Origin: Taxillus chinensis
Lineage: Eukaryota; Streptophyta; Magnoliopsida; Santalales; Loranthaceae
Assembly: GCA_023512835.1 (NCBI GenBank)
Contig: CM042089.1
Span: 55,485,427 to 55,549,426, forward strand
DNA length: 64,000 nt
Direction: 5' to 3'
The notes beneath the pieces were generated by a model. It saw only the letters and a list, made by a program, of their open reading frames with translations. It had not been told where the DNA came from and did no database searches. This document shows, in pieces, positions 33,433-45,490 of the stretch. Made by a program: the position numbers and the translations under genes. How positions within the stretch are numbered: position 1 is the first letter of the stretch; every line of letters starts with the position of its first letter.

Positions 33433-35342
33433 TGTAATGACCCGTGTGTAACCGTGTGTAAGGAGTTAACCACAAACGCCTTGGATGTTGGTGCACAAGT
33501 TTGAGGTAAGAGATGAGCCCAAGAGGGGACTTTTGGGAGGTGCATGTGACAAGTGATAACGTACCTTTATGCCCTAGAAAGATCTATGCGTTTCCGGGCG
33601 GTTTTAAAGTTGTTTTAGCTGATCTTGGAGCTCACTTTTGACCTAGTAGATGGCCTCAAACAATTGGCGTGCAAGAACAAAAGTTTCTTAGAATGAGGTC
33701 CTCTATCTACCACGGAAATTTCAGAGCATTTGGAGCTGAACGTGAATTCACCCATTTCACGTGCAAGCATATTTTTGCTCCTCAGGCCTCTACAAGATGC
33801 AAGGAGACTTGTGGTGAAGTTTGAGTGCATTTGGAGCCGCACGCCAATTGGGGAATTGGCGTGCAAATTGGCGTGCTGGCATATTTTTACATGGGTCCCT
33901 TGGTTTTGGCATTCTAAGGAACTTTCTCCAAAGGACCATGTTGAAATTTGAATATTTTGGTGTGTATGGATGCGGAAAGGTTGTAGCTTGTGTAATCAAA
34001 ACTACGTCGTTTTGATCCTGGGTTTACTTAATCAAAACTACGTCGTTTTGATGTGAATGGTGTCTATATAAGGAGGGCTTGAGTTTGAGTTAGGGTTCTT
34101 GTGTTCTTTGCTGGCTCTTCACAGAGAGAGAGAGAGCTAGAGAGAGAGAGGGAAGGGGAGTTCTTGGTTTTTGCCGGAGCATCTTGCGTGGGGAGGGACG
34201 GCGTTGGGCGGGAGCAAGGAAGAGCTGCTTTAAGGTAGGGGTTCTGTTCTTCCTAAACCCTCCTGTCCTAGGGTCCTAGGGCGATTCGGGTATACTGTTT
34301 ATATATATATATGTAAATTCATATAGGTGTGATCTCCTATATGAATGTTGGCCTTCAGTGGCATTTTGGTGTGGTTCGTGATCTATATGCTATATGTTTG
34401 ATGAAAAGCCTGTGTGAATATAGTTATGTGTATATCGCCAAGTGTTTGAAATTATGCCTGTGAGGCCGTGCATGTTATGTGTTTGTGGAAATGCCTGTGT
34501 GGTTGGGTTTGTGAGCTTGTGGATATATGCATGCTAAGTGTTCGAGGTTATTCTGTGTGACTAAGCATACTTAGTGTTTGATGTTATGCCCGTATGGCCA
34601 TGTGTCTTGCGTGTTTGCTTGTACACCCGGTGGCCGTGGAAGCCCGGGACTGTTTTTGTGGAACCCGGTGGCGTGGAAGCCCGGGACTGTTTTGTGGAAC
34701 CCGGTGTGGTGGAAGCCCGGGACTGTTTTGTGGAACCCGGTGGCGGTGGAAGCCCGGGACTGTTTTGTGGAACCCGGTGGTTGTGGAAGCCCGGGACCGT
34801 TTTGTGGAAACCCGGTGGTCGTGGAAGCCCGGGATTGTTCTTGAAACCCGGTGGCCGTGGAAGCCCGGGAGTGTTTATGTACTAGCTCATGCATGATTGT
34901 GTTTCTTTGTTATAGCTTGTAACTATACCTGGTGGGATAATTGTATCACGACACGGCACTTGTACACAAGGCATGTAGATGTTAGGTGCATGGGATGGGT
35001 TGGGGAGACATGATCCCTACTGAGTTGTGGTTGCTCACCCCTCCTACCATGTTGTTTTCTTTTCAGGAACCTACGGCGTTAGGCGGGACCCCGAGGTGGA
35101 AGACCCTAATTTATTTAATTTGTTTATGTTATTTTTATTATGAGGATCGATGTAACCCCGGTGGGGAAAGGATTTTGTTGTCATAAACTGGATTGGATTG
35201 CTTTTAATGAATATTACTTTCTTGAATGTTGTGGATGTTTAAAATGTTAAATTCTTGTTTTGTATCCTACCCCTTTGCCCTCCGTGTGGGTAAAAGGGGA
35301 GTCACGTACCGGTTTCCTCGGGTTGGAAATCCGGGCGTGACA
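33433..35342 (+). repeat. 3' LTR of LARD1
   Basis: Same termini and order as the 5' copy. Differences I can see are scattered single-base changes and short indels, including a lost repeat of CCGTGTGTAA near the start, so the insertion is young relative to its host element. Confidence 0.92.
34624..34870 (+). repeat. ~37-bp GC-rich minisatellite, 7 units (LARD1 3' LTR)
   Basis: Same unit and copy number as at 28043, with different single-base variants. The arrays have therefore begun to diverge since insertion. Confidence 0.88.
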
Positions 35343-36613
35343 ACAGGTAACGCCCTTGTGTATCCAAAAACTCGTACCTCGGATGTTCGGGAGTTGCTTT
35401 AACCGGCAAGGGTTCCGTGAGTCCGAGGATTCGGTTAAGGAAGGCTCTGCTCAGTTTGGTCTTTCAAGACTTCATAAGTCTCTTCTGGTTCCATCTCAAG
35501 CAAAATCCACCTCTTGCAATTCGTGATCCAAGCTTTCATTGATCAAGCTTTCTTGAAGTAGCTGTCCACGAATCCAGCAATCTGATCAATCCAATAACAG
35601 CTGGAATGATCATTCGCCTTGCGCATCGAACGCTCCATGTTGAACACCACTGCGTCTTCATCCACACGCAGCGTCAACTCCCCTGAGTTTACATCGATCA
35701 AGGCCCTTCCGGTACTCAACAATGGCCTTCCAAGAATCAGTTGGACTCCTTTATCTTCCTCCATTTCCAAAACAACAAAGTCCACTGGGAAGATAAAGCG
35801 ATCCACCTTGATTAAAACATCTTCAATGATGCCCGCCAGCTTTCCTATCGAGCGATCAGCAAACTGTAAAGATATGGAAGTGGGCTTTATTCCAATCAAG
35901 CCCAGTCGCCGATAGATGGACATTGGTGTCAGATTTATACTCGCCCCTAAATCACATAGCGCTTGCTCTAATTGCGAGGTGCCAATGGTGTAGGTCAGAG
36001 TGAAACTACCCGGATCTTTAAGCTTGGGTGGTAGCTTGTGCTGCACCACTGCACTGATGTCATTTGTGAGAGCCACTATCTCACAATCAGTGTAACTTCG
36101 CCTCTTGGATAGTAGATCCTTTAAAAATTTGACATATCCAGGCATCTGCTCCAAGGCTTCTATGAATGGGATGTTCACCTCCAACTTCTTGAATACATCT
36201 AAGAATTTCTGGAACTGAGCATCTAATTTCTTTTTCCGCAGCCTCTGAGGATACAGCATAGGAGGTTGATACGGAACAGGAGAGCTAACTTCAGGCTGAC
36301 CGGATGCCGGTTGACTACTCCCAACATTTTCCTTCTGGTCCTTACGTTGCTCAGCATCTCCTTCCTTAGCTTCCTCCTGGGCATACTGTTCCGACTCCTC
36401 CTTGGTTGGCTCAATGTTCTTCTTTCCAGCTGGTAGTTCTTTCCCACTTCGAAGCATTATAGCTTTGCATTGCTCCCTTGGGTTGACCTCCGTAGTGCTA
36501 GGAAAAGTATTTGATGAAGATGGCCTAACGGCATTTGCTAGCCGGCCAATCTCGCTTGCTCTATATTCTTCATGGAAGCCCCAAGATCCTGGACGAAGTG
36601 GTAAGGGACTCAA
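35343..36613 (-). pseudogene. Athila gag-protease of M, 3' part
   Basis: The frame open at 36613-35543 on the minus strand carries the charged linker and the aspartic protease (CDLGASINL; then LGRPLLSTGRALID), closely matching P. It ends FVDSYFKKA, where P is deleted. The following 200 bp to the LARD1 border are the PR-RT linker, no longer open. Gag upstream is broken. The protease itself looks complete, with the catalytic Asp in DLGAS. Confidence 0.88.
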
Positions 36614-38111
36614 TCCTCGTCTCCCCCTTACTCATTCGTCGGTTGCTTGCTTAGCAAATTGATAAAAGAAATTCCGCATCTCTTCATCCTTTGCCTTCTC
36701 TTTGTCTTCCTCCTTCGTTGAGGCATCTTCTGGAACCCAGGGAGGAAGTTGTGGCCGAGAATGTTCTCCATACGGTCTTGCTCCAATCGCAGGGACCTTA
36801 GTCCGCTTTCGCTTATAAGTGGCTGTTGTCGAAATTGGTGAGGTCCTCCCCGATTCCAGGTCGGTCGGGCTACGTAGGATTCTGCATCGGGTTGGGTTCT
36901 TGGTCTGTCTCCGGAATCCTCCACCTCGATTCCCAACATATTGGGCTTCTTCGTATAGTGCGGTCACAGCAATGCCTTCCCAGCATGTACTTTTGGTTTG
37001 GGCCGCTTCCCTCCATACGATCAGCCCATCATCGACATTTGCTCACAAGACTCTATCTTCCTTGTCAACTCATCAAACCGAGTCGACTTTGATGAATTTG
37101 ATACCGCAGCACCACTGGCTCACCTGAATGCCTCGTAAGCACGACTCGCGCTTGGACAACACCATTCTCTCTATAAGCTCCACCGCGTGTAAGGTTCCAT
37201 CATCACGAACGCTCTCCTCCGGTCACGCATCTATCATGCCTCCTTGTATTTGCGTGGCACCCGCATAAAAAGATTCGACTTGTAACCATTCTCGTCTCGC
37301 CATGATTAGGACACCTCCTAACTAAGTCTTTGAATCGCTCCTGTGCCTCGTATACCGACTCATCACCGTGCTGGGTGAATTAATTTATTTGGCTCCTTAA
37401 ACGAATAACTCTTGTCGTGGAAAGTACTGGAGAGAAACTTCTCCACCATTCGGTCCTTACGTGTATGCCGACAAGAAGGAATGGAACCAACCAAGCAGCC
37501 CGGTCCTTCAGTGGAAAACGGGAAGAGTCGCAGCCTAATGGCGTCATCCGAGACTCCATTGATTTTGATGGTGTCGCAAATTTGCAAGAATCGAGCCATA
37601 TGGTTGTGTGGATCATCTAGTGCCGAGCCTCGAATGCATCTTGCCCAACCATTTGCAACGCTGAGCTTCCGCCCAAGTTATTTGCTTAGACCGGCACCTT
37701 CTAATGCCCGAATACTCATCCGATAAGACAGGTCTAAAGATAATCCATGAAGGTCCTCACCGATACCCGCCTTGGCCGTTGTGTCCCCGATCTTCTTGCT
37801 TGTTTTCAGCCATCGATTTCTTCACACAAGGTATGTAAGCCTTCCAACCGCCGTTCACTCGCAACTAATACCCTCTCGAGCCCTTCGTCGCTCTCGTAAC
37901 GTCCGTTCGATTTCGATCGGATGGTATAGCTCACCCCCGGTGTGACGCATACACGTAGGAATTTTCTCAAACACCTATGGTGCACCCCCGCAAAGTAAAG
38001 AAACCAACGAGATACTGTGTAACACCGTACTAGCAAACTTACAATCCGGATCACAAATAAACGTAGCCACCTAATGTCACTTAGCCCTAACAACGTTTCG
38101 TTTGCCTCCCA
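36614..38111 (-). pseudogene. Athila gag N-terminal half and leader of M
   Basis: Minus-strand pieces match P in several frames: INGVSDDAIRLRLFPFS (about 37565-37515), then the segment encoding INQFTQHGDE (about 37385) and FKDLVRRCPNH (about 37320). After these the sequence loses frame repeatedly and a repeat-poor linker follows. Upstream (37620-38111) is the untranslated leader, matching 6055-6609. Many small deletions make M's gag non-functional. Confidence 0.75.
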
Positions 38112-38124
38112 AAGAACGGTGCCA
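38112..38124 (-). other. Degenerate primer-binding site of M
   Basis: The minus strand reads TGGCACCGTTCTT, against TGGCGCCGTTGCC at the other LTR. It lies six bases inside the LTR end. The mutations would weaken primer annealing, consistent with an old copy. Confidence 0.75.
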
Positions 38125-38130
38125 AAAACT

Positions 38131-39633
38131 TGATCCGTATAACTTCGTGTCTATAGGTTTCATGTGCAGCGCATCGGTCAAGTAATAAAATGGAGTATTA
38201 AGACCATTGCCGAACCCATTGTGGAGGTAGCTAATGCCGCATAAGTTAAAGACTAAGCTAATAAGCTGATTTTATGTCCTGACAATGATTTTTGTCAGAC
38301 AAATAGTTTGAACGAAAAATGATTAAATCGGAATGTGGCAAGCTATTGGTATTGAAATTTCAAGATTAAGGATCTAGGGTCACAATGTTTACCACCCAAT
38401 CGATCAGAATAGTCCGTTATGGCTCTTGTTCTTGATTTATGTTCTAGTTCATGTTCATGTTGATTATCTCCTACCTATCTTACATTTGGTCCATGCTAAG
38501 ATAGATTTAAGGCTTTTATCCCATTTCGTCCATGTGAATAAAAGTGATCAAGGTAGATAAACAATCTAATAGTTGCAGATTTGGTCCATCATGCAATATT
38601 AAATCTAATTCACTAGTGTTCCACCCTAAACAAGGGCTAAGATTACCTAATTATGCATAAACTAGGCATTTCTATACAAGCAAGTGAATTAAACAAGAAC
38701 TCAATTCTATTTTATCAACAACCATAATCGAATCAATACAATTTATTGAGCTACATTGCTCCCTAGACTAATAAAACTACTCCATAATCATGACAAAAGC
38801 AATAACAATTATAGGAAAGAACATGATTACACTTCCGGACAATAAAGGAAGACCCCAAGATGAACTCAACTCCAGCCCTCCAAAGACCCGGCCTCGCTAC
38901 CCAAAATCACTCCTTGCCAAGGACAATCCGATCTTTTAACAATGGCTATAGCTCTTTTCGCAACTCAGATCGATTCTCCCACTCAAGATGCTTTACAATG
39001 CCTCCCAAGCCCCCTATTTATAGGTTTTATCGGGCCAAATTAGGTTACAAAAAGTGTGCCCTAAGTATAAATGTGCTCGCAGCCAAAACGACGTCGTTTT
39101 GGTTAGTGACACTAGTCGACGTTCTAGGCAAAATAAAACCCAAACTACACCAAATTTGACCCCAGTTCTTTAGAGGAAAATGATTAAAACAACAAAACAC
39201 ATCATTTGGAGCTCAAAAATGCTTGCACGTGAGAATGCACGTGAGAAAACCCTTTTCACGTGCAGCTCCAATTTGACTCAAATTTGCTCCAAAGCTTCCT
39301 CTTGAGTTGTAGAGGCATCCATGCAATAAAATCCTTGCATGTGAGAATGCACGTGAGAAAGTTTTTCACGTGCACCTTGATTTTGCCTTCATTTTGCTTC
39401 CATCTTCTTCCTATAGCTTCCTCTTGGAGTTGATGGAGTGATCTAGCCAAAGTGTGTGGGAAAAGGTTGCTCCAAAACCTGCCAGAAACACTCAAAAAGT
39501 ACCACTATACACCAAACAGGGTTTTCCTAGGGGTTAGAGGAAATATGTGGAAAATATCATGCAAATAGGGACAAAACATACGCTAAAACACCCTATATAA
39601 GGTCTAGGATAACGGCATAAATGCACGTTATCA
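38131..39633 (-). repeat. 5' LTR of element M
   Basis: About 1.50 kb, TGATCCG to TTATCA in plus reading. It has the same ACGT palindrome (39083-39102) and CTATAAATAG box (39014-39023) as the 3' LTR, plus G-box hairpins at 39225-39260 and 39340-39375. Outside it (39634 on), the minus strand shows GAGGACAAGCAAAGG and CAAGTATGGGGAATT directly before the LTR. These are the 3' end of yet another Athila internal region. Confidence 0.88.
39014..39102 (-). promoter_or_regulatory. Athila LTR core promoter (5' LTR of M)
   Basis: The perfect 20-bp palindrome at 39083-39102 and the TATA-type CTATAAATAG at 39014-39023 are in the same spacing as at 10801-10890. Conservation of the palindrome between two otherwise diverged LTRs suggests constraint or recent common origin. 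Confidence 0.65.
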
Positions 39634-40692
39634 AATTCCCCATACTTGAACCTTTGCTTGTCCTCAAGCAAAAAGAAATAAACACACAATCAAACGGAAA
39701 AGAACGAATAAACGAACAAACAAGAGAGGCATGGTTTCCCAAGGCATACAATTCTATCATGATGAAGTAGACATTCCAATAGCTAAAAATGAATCATAAG
39801 TTAATCGAAACATGCCCTTACTATCAAGTCCAACAACCATGTAATATTATTACTAACAGTTCAGACAGAAGCAAACATGCAAGGATAAAATGAACTTAGC
39901 TCCCCCTGAAAGTCCTCACGAAGGTTAGAGCAGCCTCACTCAAATATAACTTTCTTTTCTCTCCTCTCAGGCCCTACTATCAATGCCTAACAACTAAGAG
40001 TTTACTCTTACACCCACTACTAGCTATTGATTAAGTTTTTGCCAAGTAAACATGCGATTCCCCATTGTGCTCGTCAAGGAAAACACACACTCTATTCTAC
40101 TTACTGATAAACACTTGGAGCTAAAGATTTAAGCTCACATTTGTTACACAAATTGCACAGCAAAACAACTTAGCCATTATGGCTGCAACACGAAAACAAA
40201 AACACATATAAACAGTAAGCCTTAGTTCCCCCTCCATCAAAATCAATGGAGTCTCGGATGACACCATTAAGCTGCGACTCTTCCCGTTTTCCCCAAGGAC
40301 CGAGCTCTTGGTTGGATGAAACACATATGAACTTAGCTCCCCCCTCCAAAGCTTCCTCTTGAGTTGTAGAAGGCATCCATGCAATAAAATCCTTGCACGT
40401 GAGAATGCACGTGAGAAAGCTTTTCACGTGCACCTTGATTTTGCCTTCATTTTGCTTTCATCTTCTTCCTATAGCTTCCTCTTGAGTTGATGGAGTGATC
40501 TAGCCAAAGTGTGTGGGAAAAGGTTGCTCCAAAACCCGCCAAAAACACTCAAAAAAGTACCACTATACACCAAACAAGGTCTTCCTAGGGGTTAGAAGCA
40601 AATATGTGAAAAATATCATGCAAATAGGGACAAAACATACGCTAAAACACCCTATATAAAGTCTAGGATAACGGCATAAATGCACGTTATCA
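39634..40692. other. Scrambled Athila debris
   Basis: 39634 to about 40230 is the non-coding 3' end of an Athila element on the minus strand. 40236-40300 is a short gag piece in plus orientation (encoding KINGVSDDTIKLRLFPFS), opposite to its surroundings. About 40345-40692 repeats the outer part of the M LTR (compare 39290-39633), ending TTATCA at 40692. This marks the right edge of the TE block. The mosaic implies several illegitimate recombination events. Confidence 0.7.
40405..40431. repeat. G-box hairpin in Athila LTR piece
   Basis: TGCACGTGAGAAA, G, CTTTTCACGTGCA: near-perfect 13-base arms, each containing CACGTG. Equivalent hairpins occur in the other Athila LTRs. Confidence 0.7.
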
Positions 40693-41767
40693 AGGTGACG
40701 CCGATGTAGGTGACCGGGTGAGACTGGTATTGTGTGGTGTCTCGGGTGTGGTGGTGAGGAGTTAGGGTACGCGACATAGTGCATATACATTCCAACTAGT
40801 CCTACCTCGCAGGCTGGCTAGTGTCCAAGCAGTGTCAACCCATTTGGATTGCTACCCGCAGGCCAATCTCGTATAAGCCCCTAATTTAAATGGGTTTCAT
40901 TTTTTCCTATCCTGGCCCGTAAAATATCATGGGTTAGCCTGCAAAGCCCGCGGGCCAAGGACTCATTTTACGTTCCTAGTGAAGGGTTGGTGACCGGTGG
41001 AGTTTGGAAACCTTGAATTATAAAATTGATAAAAAATATTAAAAAAAAAAAAGTGAATGGCGCCGGAGGTTTTGTACTGTAGCCACATGTGGGCGAACAT
41101 GACTTGTCACAGTCCAATATCATCCTGCATATAGGCCTTGGTCTTGTTCAGTGGTTCTCCTCCCCATTCATGACGGGAAAATGATGAGATGAACAGAGAA
41201 AATTGTGATTTGAGTGAGAAAACGCTATCAAATAGTTAATAAGAAGAGGTTGCCACACACAAATTTAAATCCGTATTTTAGAACTGAGTGAACTATATAA
41301 ATGACTGAACAATAATAGGTTGTTGTATCTGTCTTTCATGATGATGGTTTTCCATATTTGATAGGTTAATTAATAAATTTTTTTATTTAAATTTTAAACT
41401 AATAAAGTTAAGGAAAATGGAATTCCCGTAATTACTTTATATAAACACACACGGATATGGAATGTATAAATCTTTTACTTGGCATTAACATTCCTCATTG
41501 GAGTGAAATTGCACATATTTTCACGGCAATTAATTACCTCATCTACCCCAAAACACAAGACGATCGTTCAATTCAAAATTTCCTCCCGTTGTCTCCCGCG
41601 CAAAAAATCTCCGACCGGGGCAAGCGCTCCCAATAAATTGACGTTACATCCCCCCCACTATGGGAGGCCATCTCTCTCCCCCCTGCTCCTCTCCCTCTCT
41701 ATCACACACACACACCTCCTCTCTATTCACACAGGCCATTTGTCTCTCAAAAAAATAAACAATAAAT
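40693..41767. other. Intergenic DNA upstream of the host gene
   Basis: No coding frame or TE motif is recognised. A-rich tracts lie near 41036-41052. The last 300 bp are the likely promoter and leader of the gene at 41768, including a CT-rich stretch (41655-41735). Confidence 0.6.
41438..41445 (+). promoter_or_regulatory. Probable TATA box of the host gene
   Basis: TATATAAA, about 320 bp before the predicted ATG, giving a leader of roughly 290 bases that ends in a CT-rich tract common in plant leaders. Other AT-rich matches exist nearby, so the choice is tentative. Confidence 0.4.
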
Positions 41768-42888
41768 ATGGAGGCGGAGAAGGCTCTCGTCAATGTGAGC
41801 AACACCGCCCATTGGTCATCCGGCAACAACTCCTCCGACGAAAGCGGCATGCAAAAGGGTCATTTTGGAAAAGAGAATGACTGCAATTTTGGGTTTCCGG
41901 AGTACGTTGTTGTAAACACCGAGAAGCAGCAGCGACGCGCCGGATTATTAGGGCGCCGACCGATTGAAGGCGGTAAGAAGCAGGACATTGTTAGCGACAG
42001 TAATAACAAACAGGGCGGCGTAACAAGGCCTAGTGCAATTTCTAGTACTAGTGTTGAAGTTGCAAAGCAAATAACGGTTGAGTCCAAGCTTGACCCATTT
42101 GCCAAAGAATGGAACTTCTGGCATAAAAGGGCACCGGAGCAGGATAGGTGCTTGTACCTCACTTTCTCTAATGGATACCCTCTAGAAGAAATGGAAATCA
42201 TACGATTTTTCAATCAGTAAGCTACACGTTCTTTCTTTATTTCTTCCTTCGTTTTCGAGCTGGTATTTTTATTTATATAACGTCCCTTATATATATATAT
42301 ATATTTGTTGGTATAGGTCAGAACTGGTGGGAACAAATTGATTTTTGCCCCAAATGTGTGAATAAATTAAGTTGAAAACGCCCTAGTGTGGGTTTGTTGA
42401 CCTTTGGGAATAAAACTATATTAAATTAATGCAATATAAATTTCAAATTTTGAAAGAAGCCACCAAAATGGCACTGGATCGCATCTGCATGCACAACTGA
42501 CATAAACAGATTCAGATTTGGTAACATCTTCTCATTATGAGATGGCCTAAATTGGACGACAGTAATATTTGTGTGCATGTTTTCTTTTATTTGAATGAAT
42601 AAGATAGGTATTTTTCAAATATTCATATGCAGGATAATGAGTGATGATTATGATGTTATTGATGTGTGAGTAATTTACTGTCCCTGCGAGAGCAGGAGAT
42701 ATGGAGCATGCGTAGAGAGGGTGTACGTCCACCGTCCGGAGCCACTGAAGAAACCAGCACTGTTTGGCAAGGTGGTTTTCACCAAGTCAGTGGTGCCAGC
42801 AGCCGTGCTGAGTGGGCAGGAGGAGACAAAGTTCATTGTCAATGGAAGAACTATGTGGTGTAAAAAATTTCATCTTGGAAAGAAATAA
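41768..42888 (+). CDS. Host gene: small plant protein with RRM-like fold, two exons
   Basis: Exon 1 is 41768-42216 and exon 2 is 42696-42888, joined in phase (CA|G) by a GT-AG intron; the product is 213 residues. The first half is polar and Gly/Ser/Asn-rich with no domain. The second half (from about residue 105) matches the pattern of plant proteins with a nucleotide-binding alpha-beta plait. It opens WHKRAPEQDRCLYLTFSNGYP and EEMEIIRFFNQ in exon 1 and continues RYGACVERVYVHRPEP, ALFGKVVF, KFIVNGRTMWCKKF in exon 2. The split motif FFNQ-RYG continues perfectly across the splice, which is strong support for the model. RNA binding is inferred from the fold only. The start is the first ATG of the open frame. 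Both neighbours are retroelements. Confidence 0.82.
42217..42695 (+). other. Intron of the host gene
   Basis: 479 bp with donor CA|GTAAGC and acceptor GAGAGCAG|GAG. It is AT-rich and contains a (TA)n run near 42288-42302. No mobile element is recognised inside. Confidence 0.8.
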
Positions 42889-43678
42889 ATTTATATTCAT
42901 GAACGATGATTGAATGCAAAAGCATATATATATTCATGGGATTGAGAAGCTGAATCTTTTATATATTTTAATGCTTTATAATAATTTATGCATCTTATTA
43001 CCCAATTCTAACTTCGGAAACACGGAATGATTAAGTTGCCTAATTTTGCCCTTACCTGAGAGCATGTCAAATGAAGAACTTCTTAATCAGAGAGTGCATA
43101 TACAATGTAAGCTAGCGTACATGAAGTACTATCCAGTTCAATTAATACCAAATTCATCCTAACTTTCATACCATGTCGGGGGCAAAAGACACTGCAGGTG
43201 AGTGAAGTGCACATAGAAGTAATTAATGCCCATATGAAATACTGATCAAAACACATAAGAAACAATGAGTAAACACATGATTTTTAAAGCAAAAACTCTC
43301 GGGATAGAAAAAAATCCATAGACCTTTATCTCCACCATAAATTTCACCATTATCATATAATAATAATGCCAATAAAAATAAAATATCTTTTGTGCATAAT
43401 ACTTGATGAATGCAATTTATTCATGCATAGCATTGGTTCTGTCATATTGTTCAATTGGACAATTCTAAAAGATCATAGCCGTCTAATTCTTCATAGTTAC
43501 GAAGATGCATGAGTCAGTTGTACAAATATTTTTTTTTGTTTAATTGTCGTATGATTTAAATATCGTAGTTTAAGTCCTATTAAATGGGTCAATATCATGT
43601 TGAGATAATTAAACATTAAGTAATTATTTTTTTTTATGTAATTTCAAGTAATTTTCTAATTTTACAAATTTATGCCTT
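42889..43678. other. AT-rich intergenic DNA downstream of the host gene
   Basis: AATAAA overlaps the stop codon (42884-42889), and further AT-rich sequence near 42960-42990 may supply the poly(A) region. Nothing coding is seen after that. Confidence 0.55.
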
Positions 43679-44006
43679 AGAGCATTCAATATTTTTATCC
43701 CTATTTTGAGGATAAATAGTAAATTATTTGTTTATTTTTTAATTTATTTTATATTATTTTTTTATTATCCTTTCATTTATTATAACCAATTCAAAAGTTA
43801 CAAGTTTAATAATATATATTAAAAAATTATAAAAAAAGTATTTAGGGATGAATAGTGAATCCTTAAATATAGAGATTTATTATTCATTCCCTATCCGTAT
43901 ATCCTATTTTAGCGACCTGCTGTAAAAGAATTTTTAATAATTTTGTATATTTTTTTCCTAAATTATAGAAAAAGTTGAATTATAAAAAACTACTGTAGAT
44001 GCTCTT
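43679..44006. mobile_element. MITE-like element, about 330 bp
   Basis: The ends are AGAGCATTCAATA and, inverted, AAGAGCATCTACAGTAG, sharing AGAGCAT in inverted orientation. The interior is AT-rich, with inverted partners such as ATCCCTATTTTGAGGATAAATAG and TTTAGGGATGAATAG. The target duplication is unclear. Similar AGAGCATC-ended MITEs are common near plant genes. Confidence 0.5.
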
Positions 44007-45490
44007 ATCGTTTATAAGTGTGTAATAAATTAATAAATTAAATAATATTACTATTATAATAAGAAATTAATAATTTTCTATTTTAGTTTTTAAGATTTTA
44101 GGATGATATACCAAGAGAGTAAGGGTTTTTTAAAATTTCCTTAAAAATACCCATCTGTTTTTACCAAAGAAGGTACCCCACCATTTTGCTGCAAAAGGTA
44201 ATTATTATAGATTATTGTTATTCATTAACTTGTTTACTAAATCTTTTTGGAGTCCACGGAGAGAAGAGAAGACACCGAAAATGGATGGAAGATAGAAAAA
44301 CGGTTTAAATGTTGCGATTTTAATTGAAAAAACAATATCCAAATATGTTGGCCGGTATAAAGAAGAATACCAATACTTCGATACAACCAGAACCTTGAAT
44401 GGATATATAGATCGATATTTATAATTAGAAAATTTTGGACTTGAATACGATAATACTAGTTCAAGTACCGCAATACTACGAGGTTACTTTCACTATGGGA
44501 AACAAGATTTTAGGCAGCAGTTTTGCTTTTCGCTAGATGGAAAACATTAAAAAATTATAAAATTAGTTTTGTTTTTTTTACTAAATTCATATAAATTTCT
44601 TTCGACTTTTCACCATCACATTTTTCACACTAAATAATTTTATTTCATATTAAATTATCAAAAATTTATTATTAAATAAAACATTATTTTAATAATATAT
44701 AGAGTAATTTAAAAAAAATTATATATTTATATAAGAAAGTAAAATATAATTTAAATCTATAAATTTAAAGCAAATATTTGAAAATTTCATGTAAGTGTCC
44801 TTAAGCAATGACTGAAGTCATTAGAGGGTATTTTTTCTAATCGTTTTCACGAAATCACCTTAATTCATAATTTTTATTCATTATTTAAAACTATCATCAT
44901 TTTATACAATATTATTCAGGTCCAAACTTAACAAATTCCCAATAAGTCACCCATTTATATTCTAGCATAAGCATAGTTAATTGAAGAGTTCTTGTTTTGA
45001 TATTTTTATTGTTTTCAATACATTATAATATAAAAAGAAATATTAATACTTAAACTCTATCTAATGCATCAATTAATACACACGTAAATATAGATATATA
45101 TTCAAGTTATTTTAAATACTTAATACTCATATAAGTTATTTTTAATACTCATGACTAGCACAAAATACTTTTTTTCAATGAAAAATTGATTATTAAGTCA
45201 TCATTGTCATATATCACACCAAACCAAAATAAGAAAAAGAAAAATAATGAGTCACTAAAAAACAAAATAGAGGTGTGTTTGGCCACCTACAAGGGTCTAC
45301 GATTCCAAAGAAGATGTTCGGGCTGGTGACAAGTGAGAAAGGAAGAAGTACTCTCGTACCCTCATAATGTCTAAAATTGGTACCTAGTCTTTACTTTAGA
45401 GTGTTCGCTTGTTTTAAGTTCTCTTTTTATTTTCATTTTTTAGAAATAAGGGATAGTTTTATTTAAATAAATCAGATGTGGAATCGATCT
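44007..45490. other. AT-rich intergenic DNA
   Basis: No coding frame, TE domain or clear repeat is seen. Many short A/T runs are present. The right edge is set by the Copia LTR start at 45491. Confidence 0.5.

Larger units (their letters stand above)
26843..35342 (+). mobile_element. LARD1: large non-autonomous Tekay/Del-related LTR element
   Basis: Plus orientation, 8.5 kb, with a perfect 5-bp TSD, ACAGG (26838-26842 and 35343-35347). LTRs are 26843-28753 and 33433-35342, 1911 and 1910 bp. It is inserted in pol of M, between PR and RT. The primer site is TGGTATCGAGC at 28756-28766 and the purine tract lies at 33419-33432. The 4.7-kb interior has no usable gag-pol. With LARD2 it defines a subfamily that shares a one-base shortened primer site. 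Confidence 0.9.
6610..39633 (-). mobile_element. Athila-type element M, nearly complete, heavily nested
   Basis: Order on the minus strand: 5' LTR (39633-38131), degenerate primer site, gag-PR, linker, LARD1, RT-RNase H-IN, hairpin spacer, third ORF with a Ulp1-like end (split by TRIM plus LARD2), G-tract region, 3' LTR (11246-6610, split by a solo LTR). Both LTRs begin TGATAACG and end GGATCA on that strand. Removing the three insertions and their TSD copies leaves about 11.5 kb, a normal Athila size. IN is internally deleted, so M is not autonomous. Confidence 0.85.

Noticed and set aside
41479..41880. 133-codon plus-strand frame overlapping the host gene start
   Set aside because: It lies in a different frame from the spliced RRM-like protein and is mostly leader sequence with a CT-rich tract.
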